A stretch of 49,916 bases of DNA from an uncultured Eubacteriales bacterium (GTDB lineage: Bacteria > Bacillota > Clostridia > Oscillospirales > Acutalibacteraceae): assembly GCA_949422855.1 (NCBI GenBank), contig CASPLG010000010.1, positions 1 to 49,916 of the forward strand, in the 5' to 3' direction. The first letter of the stretch is position 1. The number at the start of each line of letters is the position of its first letter. The notes beneath the pieces were generated by a model that ran no database searches, was not told the DNA's origin, and worked only from the letters and a program-made list of their open reading frames with translations. A program made the position numbers and the translations under genes. Shown here piece after piece: positions 1 through 7,560 of this stretch.

Positions 1-81
1 TGGCCTAAAACAGCTTTAAATGCCAATTTTATAAAACTCATTTTGCATATTTAACTCTGTTGTATCTACGCATGTGGCACT
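1..81 (+). repeat. Diverged, left-truncated copy C of the 139-bp dispersed repeat
   Basis: The right-hand part matches the repeats at 13249-13387 and 14436-14574. Shared stretches include the run ending in ATAAAAC (near 30-36), CATAT.TAACT (near 46-56) and ATCTACGCAT near the right end (64-73). It ends in GGCACT at 81, as copy B ends in GGGCACT. The left end lies outside the window. The internal hairpin arms are poorly kept here. The right end is 15 bp upstream of the valS -35 box. It is non-coding and its function is unknown. Confidence 0.65.
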
Positions 82-96
82 GTCTTTAAAAAATAG

Positions 97-125
97 TTGA
101 CTTAAGGCTATTGCCGTGGCATAAT
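97..125 (+). promoter_or_regulatory. Sigma-A type promoter of valS
   Basis: TTGACT at 97-102 and CATAAT at 120-125 are separated by exactly 17 bp. Transcription would start near 132, leaving a leader of about 30 nt before the valS start. That leaves no room for a T-box. Confidence 0.7.
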
Positions 126-160
126 TGAGCCAATGTTTTAGTTTTGTGAGGAGAAAAATT

Positions 161-2782
161 ATGAACAAAGAATTACCAAAAGTGTATGACCCGGAGAAAA
201 TCGAAGAGAAAATTTATAAATTTTGGGAGGAAAATGGTTTCTTTAAATCAAGCATTAATCATGAACGGAAGAGCTATACAATAGCCATGCCGCCGCCTAA
301 CATAACAGGAAAGCTTCATATGGGTCATGCCCTTGACAACACTATACAGGACATATTGGTAAGATTCAAGAGAATGAAAGGCTATGAAGCTTTGTGGATT
401 CCCGGAACTGACCATGCCTCAATTGCAACGGAGGTCAAGGTGGTTCAGCAAATAGAAAAGGAGGGCTTGAGCAAGAAAACTCTAGGTAGGGAGAAATTTT
501 TGGAGAGGGTATGGAAGTGGAAAGAAGAGTACGGAAATACAATAACACGTCAGATAAGAAAACTCGGGGCTTCTTGCGACTGGAGCAGACAGCGCTTTAC
601 CATGGATAAAGGATGCTCGAGAGCTGTAAACGAATTTTTTGTAAGAATGTATGAAAAGGGTCTTATATATAAAGGGGAGAGGATTATAAATTGGTGTCCT
701 AACTGCAAAACATCGCTTTCTGATGCTGAAGTTGAGTTTAAAGAATCAGAGGGTAAGTTTTGGCGTATTAGGTACAGGTTGTGTGAGGGAGACGGTTTTG
801 TTGAAATTGCAACGACTCGTCCGGAGACTTTGTTGGGAGACACGGCTTTGGCTGTAAACCCCGACGATGAAAGGTACAAAAACTTAATAGGTAAAAAGGC
901 AATTGTCCCGCTTGTAAACAGAGAGATTCCAATTATTGAAGATAGCTATGTAGAAAAGGATTTTGGCACAGGCGTCGTAAAAATAACACCTGCACATGAC
1001 CCGAACGATTTTGAAGTTGGAATGCGTCACAATTTAGAGATTATAAAGGTCATAAATGACAGAGCTATAATGAATGAAAACGCGGGTAAGTACCGTGGGC
1101 TTGACCGATACAAGGCGAGAAAGGAGATTGTTAAGGATTTAGAGAGTGAAGGTTACCTGATAAAAGTAGAGGATATAAAGCATAACGTTGGCAAATGTTA
1201 TAGGTGCTCTGAGGACATAGAACCTATGATATCGATGCAGTGGTTTGTTAAGATGCCGCCGCTGGCTCAGCCTGCAATTAAACTTGTAAAGGACGGTAAA
1301 GTTAAATTTATACCTGATAGATTTAGTAAAATTTATTATAACTGGATGGAGAATGTAAAAGATTGGTGTATATCAAGACAGCTATGGTGGGGGCATAGAA
1401 TTCCGGCATGGTATTGTGAAGAGTGCGGTGAAATTAATGTTTCTCGTGAGGAAGTAAAAGTATGTTCTAAATGTGGATCTGACAAACTGCACCAAGATGA
1501 AGACACACTTGACACGTGGTTTTCAGCCGCACTATGGCCGTTTTCTATTCTCGGTTGGCCGGACAAAACGCCGGAACTTGATTATTATTATCCCACTGAT
1601 ACTTTAGTTACGGGATATGATATAATATTTTTCTGGGTTTCGAGGATGATATTCTCTTCAAAGGAGCTTTTAGATAAAGAGCCTTTTAAAAATGTGCTTA
1701 TACATGGTTTGGTACGTGATGCACAGGGGAGGAAGATGTCAAAATCCCTAGGCAACGGCATAGATCCCATTGAAGTAATAGATAAATATGGTGCAGATGC
1801 TCTTCGCTTTGCACTGATAACAGGAAATACTCCTGGCAATGATATGAGATTTTCAGATGAGAAAATATTATCAAGCAGAGGCTTTGCGAATAAGATTTGG
1901 AATGCAGCACGGTTCATACATATGAATGTTGATGGAACGAATCTTGAAAATAAGCTTTGTAGGGATCCTGATACTATAGAAAAATGGATTATAAGCCGCT
2001 ATAACACCATAGTAAAAAAGGTCAGCGATGATATGGAGAAGTTTGAGTTGGGGGGGGCTCTTCAGAAGATTTATGATTTTATATGGGATGAGTTTTGCGA
2101 CTGGTATATAGAGTTTTCTAAAATAAGACTCCAGAAAGAAGAGGATTACTCTCAGACTATAAGAAACACCCTGGTTTATGTTTTAAGCGGAGTACTAAAA
2201 CTCTTGCATCCATTTATGCCGTATATTACAGATGAAATTTGGTGCTCTTTCCCCCATGATGGTAAATCAATTATGGTATCTTCCTATCCGCATTATGACG
2301 AAAAATTATCTGATAAAGCGGCAGAAACTGAAATTTTAGGGGTGATGGAAGTTATCCGTGCGGTGAGAAACAGACGAAGTGAGATGAATATTTCCGCCAA
2401 CAAGAGACCGACATTGTATATAACATCAGAAGCAGGTGCAAATCTAGATAAGTACGAAGAAATTATTAAAACTTTGACCTTTTCGAATAAGATTATTTTT
2501 GATAGATTGCCGAGTACAGATGATTTTGTCACTATTGTCGCAAGCTGCGCAAAGGTATATATTGCGACAGATGAACTTATTGATAAAAAAGAAGAACTAT
2601 GCAGGCTCAAAAAGGAGCTGGAATCGTCAAAAAATTCCCTGGAAAGATCAAAACAGCAGCTTTTAAATCAGGATTTTGTTTCTAAAGCTCCTAAAAATGT
2701 AGTGGACAAAGTGATTGATACTAAAAAAAGACTGGAAAAGAAAGTAATAGAACTACAAAAATCGATAGATGTATTTAAGTAA
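161..2782 (+). CDS. valS: Valyl-tRNA synthetase
   Basis: Class I aminoacyl-tRNA synthetase that charges tRNA-Val in the cytoplasm. The 873-residue product carries the HIGH motif as HMGH at residues 53-56 inside PNITGKLHMGHAL, and KMSKS near residue 526 (GRKMSKSLGN). Between them lies the editing (CP1) domain with the TTRPETLLGDTA signature. A cysteine-rich zinc-knuckle-like segment (YCEECGE..CSKCGS) is near residues 425-445. The C-terminal 65-70 residues form the usual tRNA-binding coiled coil. ATG at 161 was chosen because GAGGAG lies just upstream; an in-frame TTG at 125 would add 12 unlikely residues. It is monocistronic, with a promoter at 97-125 and a terminator at 2846. Length is normal for a bacterial ValRS. 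Confidence 0.97.
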   Translation: MNKELPKVYDPEKIEEKIYKFWEENGFFKSSINHERKSYTIAMPPPNITGKLHMGHALDNTIQDILVRFKRMKGYEALWIPGTDHASIATEVKVVQQIEKEGLSKKTLGREKFLERVWKWKEEYGNTITRQIRKLGASCDWSRQRFTMDKGCSRAVNEFFVRMYEKGLIYKGERIINWCPNCKTSLSDAEVEFKESEGKFWRIRYRLCEGDGFVEIATTRPETLLGDTALAVNPDDERYKNLIGKKAIVPLVNREIPIIEDSYVEKDFGTGVVKITPAHDPNDFEVGMRHNLEIIKVINDRAIMNENAGKYRGLDRYKARKEIVKDLESEGYLIKVEDIKHNVGKCYRCSEDIEPMISMQWFVKMPPLAQPAIKLVKDGKVKFIPDRFSKIYYNWMENVKDWCISRQLWWGHRIPAWYCEECGEINVSREEVKVCSKCGSDKLHQDEDTLDTWFSAALWPFSILGWPDKTPELDYYYPTDTLVTGYDIIFFWVSRMIFSSKELLDKEPFKNVLIHGLVRDAQGRKMSKSLGNGIDPIEVIDKYGADALRFALITGNTPGNDMRFSDEKILSSRGFANKIWNAARFIHMNVDGTNLENKLCRDPDTIEKWIISRYNTIVKKVSDDMEKFELGGALQKIYDFIWDEFCDWYIEFSKIRLQKEEDYSQTIRNTLVYVLSGVLKLLHPFMPYITDEIWCSFPHDGKSIMVSSYPHYDEKLSDKAAETEILGVMEVIRAVRNRRSEMNISANKRPTLYITSEAGANLDKYEEIIKTLTFSNKIIFDRLPSTDDFVTIVASCAKVYIATDELIDKKEELCRLKKELESSKNSLERSKQQLLNQDFVSKAPKNVVDKVIDTKKRLEKKVIELQKSIDVFK

Positions 2783-2845
2783 AAATTAATGTATATATTT
2801 GGAAATTAGCCGGCTCTGGTACTTATTTCAACAAATTATACAGTT

Positions 2846-2883
2846 GCAATCTCTTATTATAGTACTAAGGGGTTGCTTTTTCT
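2846..2883 (+). terminator. Rho-independent terminator of valS
   Basis: An 11-bp stem pairs GCAATCTCTTA (2846-2856) with TAAGGGGTTGC (2866-2876), with two G-U pairs and a 9-nt loop. It is followed directly by TTTTTCT. It separates valS from the spoIIA operon. Confidence 0.8.
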
Positions 2884-2941
2884 GTAAAACTTTTTTACGT
2901 AAGTTAATTTTTAGAGAAATATGTAGGAAGGAGAAGAGATA

Positions 2942-3265
2942 ATGGGTGTAAATATATCTGAAGATTTTGAAGGAGTGGTTGCGGCTTTGGAAGGAGATAT
3001 AGATCACCACACGGCTAGGGATATGCGAGAGTTAATTGATTCATATGTTTCTAAGGTTGCTCCGAAGATGCTTAAAATAGACTTTGGGAAAATACAGTTT
3101 ATGGATAGTTCAGGGATAGGACTTATAATGGGAAGATATAAACTTATGTGTTCACTGAAGGGGGAGCTTAAAGTTATAAATATACCAAAAAGGATAGAAA
3201 AAATGGTAAAACTGTCCGGTCTTACCAAATTAGGTATATTTAATTATTGCTCCAAAACCACATAA
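2942..3265 (+). CDS. spoIIAA: Anti-sigma-F factor antagonist SpoIIAA
   Basis: STAS-domain protein of 107 residues. In the known partner switch, dephosphorylated SpoIIAA binds the SpoIIAB-ADP form and frees sigma-F in the forespore. The phosphorylated serine sits in the motif FMDSSGIGL and should be Ser57, matching Ser58 of the Bacillus protein. GGAAGGAG lies a few bases before the ATG. It is the first gene of the three-gene operon spoIIAA-spoIIAB-sigF, the order conserved across spore formers. I could not identify a convincing sigma-H promoter between 2884 and 2941, although this operon is sigma-H controlled in Bacillus. Confidence 0.95.
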   Translation: MGVNISEDFEGVVAALEGDIDHHTARDMRELIDSYVSKVAPKMLKIDFGKIQFMDSSGIGLIMGRYKLMCSLKGELKVINIPKRIEKMVKLSGLTKLGIFNYCSKTT

Positions 3266-3301
3266 TATAAAGACGTGAAAATAAGAGGGGACAAAAAACC
3301 A

Positions 3302-3751
3302 ATGAATAACATTATAAATGAGATGAGTGTAAATTTTTTGAGTAAATCATGTAATGAGAGTTTTGCCAGAACAGTAGTTGCGGCTTTTGTGTCACAGATG
3401 GACCCTACAATAGATGAAATTTCAGACATTAAAACAGCTGTATCGGAGGCTGTTACAAACTCAATAGTTCATGCTTATAAATCAGGAATAGGTGTAATTT
3501 ATATATCAGCTAAGATGTATGATAACGGAAAAGTAATCATAAAAATCAGGGACAAGGGGTGTGGGATAGAAGATGTAGAGCAAGCTATGCAGCCGCTTTT
3601 TACAACGGGAGGCAGTGACCGGTCAGGGCTGGGATTTGCAGTTATGCAGAGCTTTATGGATAAAATAAAAGTATCGTCAAAAGTGGGCAAAGGGACGAGT
3701 GTAACACTTGAAAGACATATAATTTGTAGGTCGAGAGCAAATGGTTGTTAA
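3302..3751 (+). CDS. spoIIAB: Anti-sigma-F factor / serine kinase SpoIIAB
   Basis: GHKL-fold ATPase of 149 residues that binds and inhibits sigma-F and phosphorylates SpoIIAA. The N box is SEAVTNSIVHAY, with Glu49 as expected catalytic base and Asn53 as Mg-binding residue. The G1 box is DKGCGIED (Asp84-Gly88) and the glycine-rich lid is GGSDRSGLGF (103-112). Start ATG 3302 follows the Shine-Dalgarno AGAGGGGAC; an upstream in-frame GTG at 3275 has no ribosome site. Its 3' end overlaps sigF by 11 nt, so translation is probably coupled. Confidence 0.95.
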   Translation: MNNIINEMSVNFLSKSCNESFARTVVAAFVSQMDPTIDEISDIKTAVSEAVTNSIVHAYKSGIGVIYISAKMYDNGKVIIKIRDKGCGIEDVEQAMQPLFTTGGSDRSGLGFAVMQSFMDKIKVSSKVGKGTSVTLERHIICRSRANGC

Positions 3752-4397
3752 TAGTACATATATAGAGGCTAATATGGGTTTAGTTCATGCCTGTGCTAAG
3801 AGATTTGTCAATAGGGGAATAGAATATGAAGATATGGTTCAGGCAGGATGCATTGGTCTAGTAAGGGCAGATAAATCATTTGATAAAGAAAGAGGAGTCA
3901 AATTTTCCACATATGCAGTTCCGTTTATATTGGGAGAAATAAAACAGTTGTTTCGCAGTGGTGGGGCAATAAAGGTAAGCAGAGGATTAAAAGATCTATC
4001 TATAAAAGTACATAGAGAAATAGAAAGGTTTTTACTACAGCATAGCAGAAATCCAACTCTGGAGGAGTTATCAGAAATTCTGAATGTTAGTAGGGAGGAT
4101 GTCTTTGAAGCATTAGAGTCATCCCAAAAACCAATTTCTTTAACTGTTTCTTCTGATGATAAGGGTGATGAAGAGATTAAAGTTCCGGTTGAATTTGACG
4201 ATGAAAAAATATCATCGAAAATTTCTCTCATGCAGTTGCTGGAGAAGCTATGTAAAACAGATAAAACTTTAATAATTTTGCGTTTTTTTGAGTGTAAAAC
4301 CCAGTCACAAACGGCAAAAATTTTAGGTGTAACCCAGGTTTGGGTATCTAGAAGAGAAAAATATCTGCTCGGAGAGCTAAGGAAAAAATTGACATAA
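3741..4397 (+). CDS. sigF: RNA polymerase sigma-F factor (forespore), N-terminally short
   Basis: Sigma-70 family factor of 218 residues that directs the first forespore-specific transcription. Region 2 runs from about YEDMVQAGCIGL to VKFSTYAVPFILGEIKQLFR. Region 3 includes NPTLEELSEILNVSREDV. Region 4 ends with the helix-turn-helix TAKILGVTQVWVSRREKYL. The protein begins at IEANMGLVHACAKRF, so it lacks about 35 residues that precede this point in the 255-residue Bacillus SigF. An in-frame TAA at 3720-3722 rules out a longer start. The gene overlaps spoIIAB, and the module order identifies it as SigF rather than SigG. Confidence 0.92.
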   Translation: MVVNSTYIEANMGLVHACAKRFVNRGIEYEDMVQAGCIGLVRADKSFDKERGVKFSTYAVPFILGEIKQLFRSGGAIKVSRGLKDLSIKVHREIERFLLQHSRNPTLEELSEILNVSREDVFEALESSQKPISLTVSSDDKGDEEIKVPVEFDDEKISSKISLMQLLEKLCKTDKTLIILRFFECKTQSQTAKILGVTQVWVSRREKYLLGELRKKLT

Positions 4398-4446
4398 TTT
4401 CTTATAAATAAAACATTTATTTTTTAACGACTTCTTTAAATTTATA

Positions 4447-4480
4447 AACCACCAACTAAAAATTGGTGGTTATAGTTTTG
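4447..4480 (+). terminator. Terminator-like hairpin after sigF
   Basis: A perfect 9-bp stem pairs AACCACCAA (4447-4455) with TTGGTGGTT (4463-4471) around a 7-nt loop, followed by ATAGTTTTG. The T-tract is imperfect. It lies between the convergent sigF and spore-protein genes and may stop transcription from either side. Confidence 0.65.
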
Positions 4481-4484
4481 TAAA

Positions 4485-4679
4485 CTACTTCATATTTTTT
4501 TCGCATTCCTGAATCATTTTCTTCACCATTTGGCCGCCTATAGCTCCGGCTTCTTTGGCTGTCAGATGTCCATTATAACCTTCCTTAAGGTCTACGCCGA
4601 CTTCATTGGCAGCTTCCATTTTGAACCTATTAAGGGCATTCTTTGCCTCAGGTATTGCAGCCTTATTCTTGTTTGACAT
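4485..4679 (-). CDS. Alpha/beta-type small acid-soluble spore protein
   Basis: A 64-residue member of the DNA-binding spore protein family that coats and protects forespore DNA and is degraded at germination. The two conserved blocks are present: EAKNALNRFKMEAANEVGV, which contains the likely GPR protease site region, and GHLTAKEAGAIGGQMVKKMI near the C terminus. The start ATG is preceded at 8 bp by a near-perfect Shine-Dalgarno (complement of 4688-4696). No clear sigma-G promoter could be fixed by eye. It is convergent with sigF and divergent from spoVAD. Confidence 0.95.
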   Translation of the reverse strand: MSNKNKAAIPEAKNALNRFKMEAANEVGVDLKEGYNGHLTAKEAGAIGGQMVKKMIQECEKNMK

Positions 4680-4915
4680 AGCTTTATTCCTCCTTTACCT
4701 TTTATTTTTGCAAAATTACAGGCTTTTAGATTTTAGGATAGATGAAAAATTAAATATGATCTTTATTTTATTTTTCAGTCTTCCCAAGTGTATTATGTGA
4801 AGTAGATACAAATTTATTTAAGGAAAATTATGCATTATAACACAATATATAATTATGTATTTTAAAGTCTGCATAAGAAATAATATACTATTCTTTTTAT
4901 TAGGAGGAACGATTT

Positions 4916-5923
4916 ATGGCGAGAAGAATAGGAAAATACACGTTGGAAATGGAAAATAGTCCCGTTATAGAGGAATTTGCGGCAGTGGTGGGAAAAAAAG
5001 AGGGGGAGGGTCCATTAAAGAATTATTTTGACAAGGTTTTTCAGGACACGTCCCTAGGACAATCATCTTGGGAAAAAGCTGAAAGCCAGTTGCAGCTCGA
5101 GGCTGTTGAACATGTACTCAGAAAAGCGAATCTGGATGCGTCAGAAATCAATTATATTTTTGCAGGAGATTTGCTTAATCAATGCACGTCGTCTACCTTT
5201 GGACTCATGAAACTAGAGATACCGTTTTTAGGACAGTATGGAGCGTGCTCTACAATGGCTCAAACTTTATCTATGGCCTCTGTAATGGTAGATTCCGGCG
5301 CTGCGAAGAGGAGTATAGCAGTAACGTCTTCGCATTTTTGTTCTGCAGAGAGGCAGTTCAGGTTTCCGTTGGGTTACGGCGGACAGCGTGCGCCAACAGC
5401 TCAATGGACAGCAACCGGTTCCGGAGCTATAGTGGTATCCGGCAGTGGGAGTGGGCCTCAAATCAAGCACGTAACTATCGGACGAATAACCGACTTAGGA
5501 GTAAAAGACCAAACAAACATGGGAGCGGCCATGGCCCCGGCAGCGGCACGCACTATGAAAGATTTTTTAGCTGATACCAATACAACTCCTGATGATTATG
5601 ATATGATATTAACCGGAGATTTAGGAGAAATTGGCAAAAAGTTACTACAAGAACTCCTCTTGAAGGATGGAATAGTTCTCTCAGATAATTATAATGATTG
5701 TGGACTGATGATTTATAACAAAGAAGAGCAAGATGTTCATGCCGGGGGCTCAGGCTGCGGATGTTCAGCATCAGTACTATGTTCTGTTATTCTAGATAAA
5801 ATGAGAAAAAAAGAGTTAAAAAATATATTATTCATGGCAACGGGCGCACTGATGTCGTTAACTTCGGCTCAACAGGGCGAGAATATCCCGGGGATAGCAC
5901 ATTTAGTGCATATAGAATCGTGA
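4916..5923 (+). CDS. spoVAD: Stage V sporulation protein AD (dipicolinic acid uptake)
   Basis: A 335-residue SpoVAD with a thiolase-like fold. In Bacillus it binds dipicolinic acid and acts with the SpoVA membrane channel to load it into the spore core. Recognisable segments are FAGDLLNQCTSSTFG, GQYGACSTMAQ with its conserved cysteine, SSHFCSAERQFRFPLGYG with its conserved histidine, and the C-terminal CGCSASVLCSVIL. The start ATG follows AGGAGG at 4902-4907. SpoVAC and SpoVAE usually flank this gene; here it stands alone between a spore protein gene and a small lipoprotein gene. Late-forespore (sigma-G) control is expected from the family but was not proven from the sequence. Confidence 0.93.
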   Translation: MARRIGKYTLEMENSPVIEEFAAVVGKKEGEGPLKNYFDKVFQDTSLGQSSWEKAESQLQLEAVEHVLRKANLDASEINYIFAGDLLNQCTSSTFGLMKLEIPFLGQYGACSTMAQTLSMASVMVDSGAAKRSIAVTSSHFCSAERQFRFPLGYGGQRAPTAQWTATGSGAIVVSGSGSGPQIKHVTIGRITDLGVKDQTNMGAAMAPAAARTMKDFLADTNTTPDDYDMILTGDLGEIGKKLLQELLLKDGIVLSDNYNDCGLMIYNKEEQDVHAGGSGCGCSASVLCSVILDKMRKKELKNILFMATGALMSLTSAQQGENIPGIAHLVHIES

Positions 5924-5931
5924 AATTTTAT

Positions 5932-5959
5932 TTTATTACTAAAAGGTGAACGTAATAAA
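5932..5959 (+). terminator. Weak hairpin after spoVAD
   Basis: An 8-bp perfect inverted repeat, TTTATTAC (5932-5939) and GTAATAAA (5952-5959), lies just after the spoVAD stop. There is no T-tract, so termination is only a possibility. Confidence 0.3.
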
Positions 5960-6039
5960 TCGGATAGGGGGAGAATATATTTTAATAAAATAAGATTATA
6001 TATAATTGTATTTGAATAAGAACACGGGTAGGTATTTTG

Positions 6040-6546
6040 ATGAAAAAATGGCTGATTTTTGCAGTGCTAATTCTAATAGGTTTATTTGTGCCGGGTTGTA
6101 CCAACAAATTGTCTGACGCAAATTATCTAAACAGTTCAATTGACGGGGCTATTAAAATTAAAGATAAGGATAAAGAATATGAATGTAATTTACAGCACAC
6201 TGCGGAACAAGTCAATAGATTAGAGATAACTAAACCGGAAAATATTGCGGGTCTTACGTTTATTTGGGAGGGAGAAAGCTATAAAGTTCTGTGGAAGGAT
6301 CTTTCATGTGAGTTAAACAAGAAATTCTTGCCTCAGGGAGCTTTTGCGGAGGTGATAATAAATATTCTAAATTTAGTGTCCGACACAGATAGTTTAAATT
6401 TGGAAAGTGACGATGGCAGCACCCGTGTATTTACGGGAAAAAGCAGTTTTGGCAAATTTAAGTTATGCGCAAATAATGACGGCACAATTACTAATATCTC
6501 TGTACCGGATGAAAGTTTAGAAGTTACCTTCACCGCCCAGGATTGA
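6040..6546 (+). CDS. Uncharacterised small lipoprotein
   Basis: A 168-residue protein that I do not recognise. It begins with a lipoprotein signal peptide: basic MKKW, a hydrophobic stretch, and the lipobox VPGC with Cys20. After lipidation it should be anchored on the outer face of the membrane. The mature part alternates charged and short hydrophobic strands, suggesting a beta-rich fold; no catalytic motif is visible. ATG at 6040 is preferred over the adjacent TTG at 6037; GGGTAGG lies 6-12 bases upstream. It follows spoVAD on the same strand with a 116-bp gap, so a spore-envelope role is possible but unproven. Confidence 0.75.
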   Translation: MKKWLIFAVLILIGLFVPGCTNKLSDANYLNSSIDGAIKIKDKDKEYECNLQHTAEQVNRLEITKPENIAGLTFIWEGESYKVLWKDLSCELNKKFLPQGAFAEVIINILNLVSDTDSLNLESDDGSTRVFTGKSSFGKFKLCANNDGTITNISVPDESLEVTFTAQD

Positions 6547-6603
6547 TAATAATATTATCTATTTTGTTATTAATTTACTCTTTATCCTCTCATTCGCTGC
6601 CCT

Positions 6604-6651
6604 AAAATATGATGATTATCTAGCCTAAATTGTCTATAATCATCATATTTA
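6604..6651. terminator. Bidirectional hairpin between the lipoprotein and XRE genes
   Basis: A perfect 15-bp inverted repeat (6605-6619 with 6636-6650) encloses a 16-nt loop. The stop codon of the minus-strand XRE gene lies in the loop, so its last codons form one arm of the stem. On the minus strand the stem runs into TTTTAGGG. It can serve both convergent genes. Confidence 0.7.
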
Positions 6652-7345
6652 GCTTTTGCCAGTGACGTAATTCCTCATTGTTAATTGTGAGTTGCTGTTT
6701 TAGTTGTTTGGAGGGGTTCTGAGGGGTAAGTGTCACAAGACATTTAAAAGCACATGGCATAAGGTCTACACTTGAAATGCCGCACAGAAGGCCTTGTGTA
6801 AAATCCCTCAATTCGAGCGGATTAAATATATAAAGTAGGTCCTCCTCCAGTGCATTGAATTGATTGAAAAATGAAAAACGGATTAACATATCACTGTAAA
6901 TTACTTTGCCTGAGCAGTAGATTTCAGTTTTTCGTCCTTTCGGGGTAAAAGTACTTATAAACAATGTCGCATTGTAAACATTATCATCCTTGGTTTTTTG
7001 ACTTATATCTATGACACCGTCTTTTAAGCGTTTATATCGACCGTCATAGAAATATATATACAGTTTGTTTGCCCTAAAAAAGGGACTTTTATTAATAAAA
7101 TTGCTCATGGGGGATAATACGGTAGGCTTTTTAGACGGACCATCTATTAGTTTACTCGGTTCTACGTTAAGTGCATCACTGATATTGTATAATGTCTCGA
7201 TATCCAGTACGATTTCCCCATTTTCATATTTACTCATGCTTGCACGGCTTTTATGGATTTTATCTGCCAGTTGTTGCAGGGTCAACCCCTGTATTTTACG
7301 GTATTTCTTAATTTGCTGACCAACATGCTCGCTTATTTTACTCAT
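6620..7345 (-). CDS. XRE-family transcriptional regulator with C-terminal sensor-like domain
   Basis: A 241-residue protein. Residues about 8-65 form a Cro/C1 helix-turn-helix (IKKYRKIQGLTLQQLADKIH, then SRASMSKYENGE), which should bind DNA as a dimer. The remaining 170 residues contain a predicted beta-rich segment (YIYFYDGRYKRLKDGVIDIS) of unknown ligand and no protease or Cys-switch motif. The Shine-Dalgarno AGGAAAGG precedes the ATG. It is divergent from the NSS transporter at 7561 and shares a 215-bp control region containing a 9-bp inverted repeat. Local regulation of that transporter is the simplest inference. Confidence 0.85.
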   Translation of the reverse strand: MSKISEHVGQQIKKYRKIQGLTLQQLADKIHKSRASMSKYENGEIVLDIETLYNISDALNVEPSKLIDGPSKKPTVLSPMSNFINKSPFFRANKLYIYFYDGRYKRLKDGVIDISQKTKDDNVYNATLFISTFTPKGRKTEIYCSGKVIYSDMLIRFSFFNQFNALEEDLLYIFNPLELRDFTQGLLCGISSVDLMPCAFKCLVTLTPQNPSKQLKQQLTINNEELRHWQKLNMMIIDNLG

Positions 7346-7362
7346 AAATGTACCTTTCCTAT

Positions 7363-7456
7363 AAGTTTCTTTAGAATATAAAGATCAATATAATGTTGTA
7401 TCGGTATTATCCCGGAGATGACAGTTGATAATTAATATTCTATCATGAAGAAACTT
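7363..7456. promoter_or_regulatory. Candidate operator pair in the XRE/transporter intergenic region
   Basis: AAGTTTCTT (7363-7371) and its exact reverse complement AAGAAACTT (7448-7456) lie 76 bp apart. One copy is close to the XRE gene start and the other lies 39 bp upstream of the transporter -35 box. This would suit looping or two half sites for the XRE protein. It is inferred from symmetry only. Confidence 0.35.
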
Positions 7457-7495
7457 TACAATGCAATATTCTCATTTAAAGAACTTTTTTAAAAT

Positions 7496-7524
7496 TTGTA
7501 TAATTATTTTTTAATTGCTATAAT
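7496..7524 (+). promoter_or_regulatory. Promoter of the NSS transporter
   Basis: TTGTAT (7496-7501) and TATAAT (7519-7524) are separated by 17 bp. AGGAGG at 7545-7550 lies 10 bp before the ATG. Confidence 0.65.
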
Positions 7525-7560
7525 ATAATCACTATTAATTTAACAGGAGGGGTTTTTTAA

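Noticed and set aside
82..160. T-box or other leader riboswitch for valS
   Set aside because: The promoter at 97-125 leaves only about 30 nt of leader, too short for a T-box, and no T-box core motif is visible.
3275..3301. Longer SpoIIAB starting at GTG 3275
   Set aside because: There is no ribosome site before it, while ATG 3302 has AGAGGGGAC upstream and gives the normal family length.
4800..4915. Sigma-G promoter for spoVAD based on CATTATA near 4832
   Set aside because: The -10-like element matches, but no acceptable -35 lies 17-18 bp upstream, so it was not annotated.
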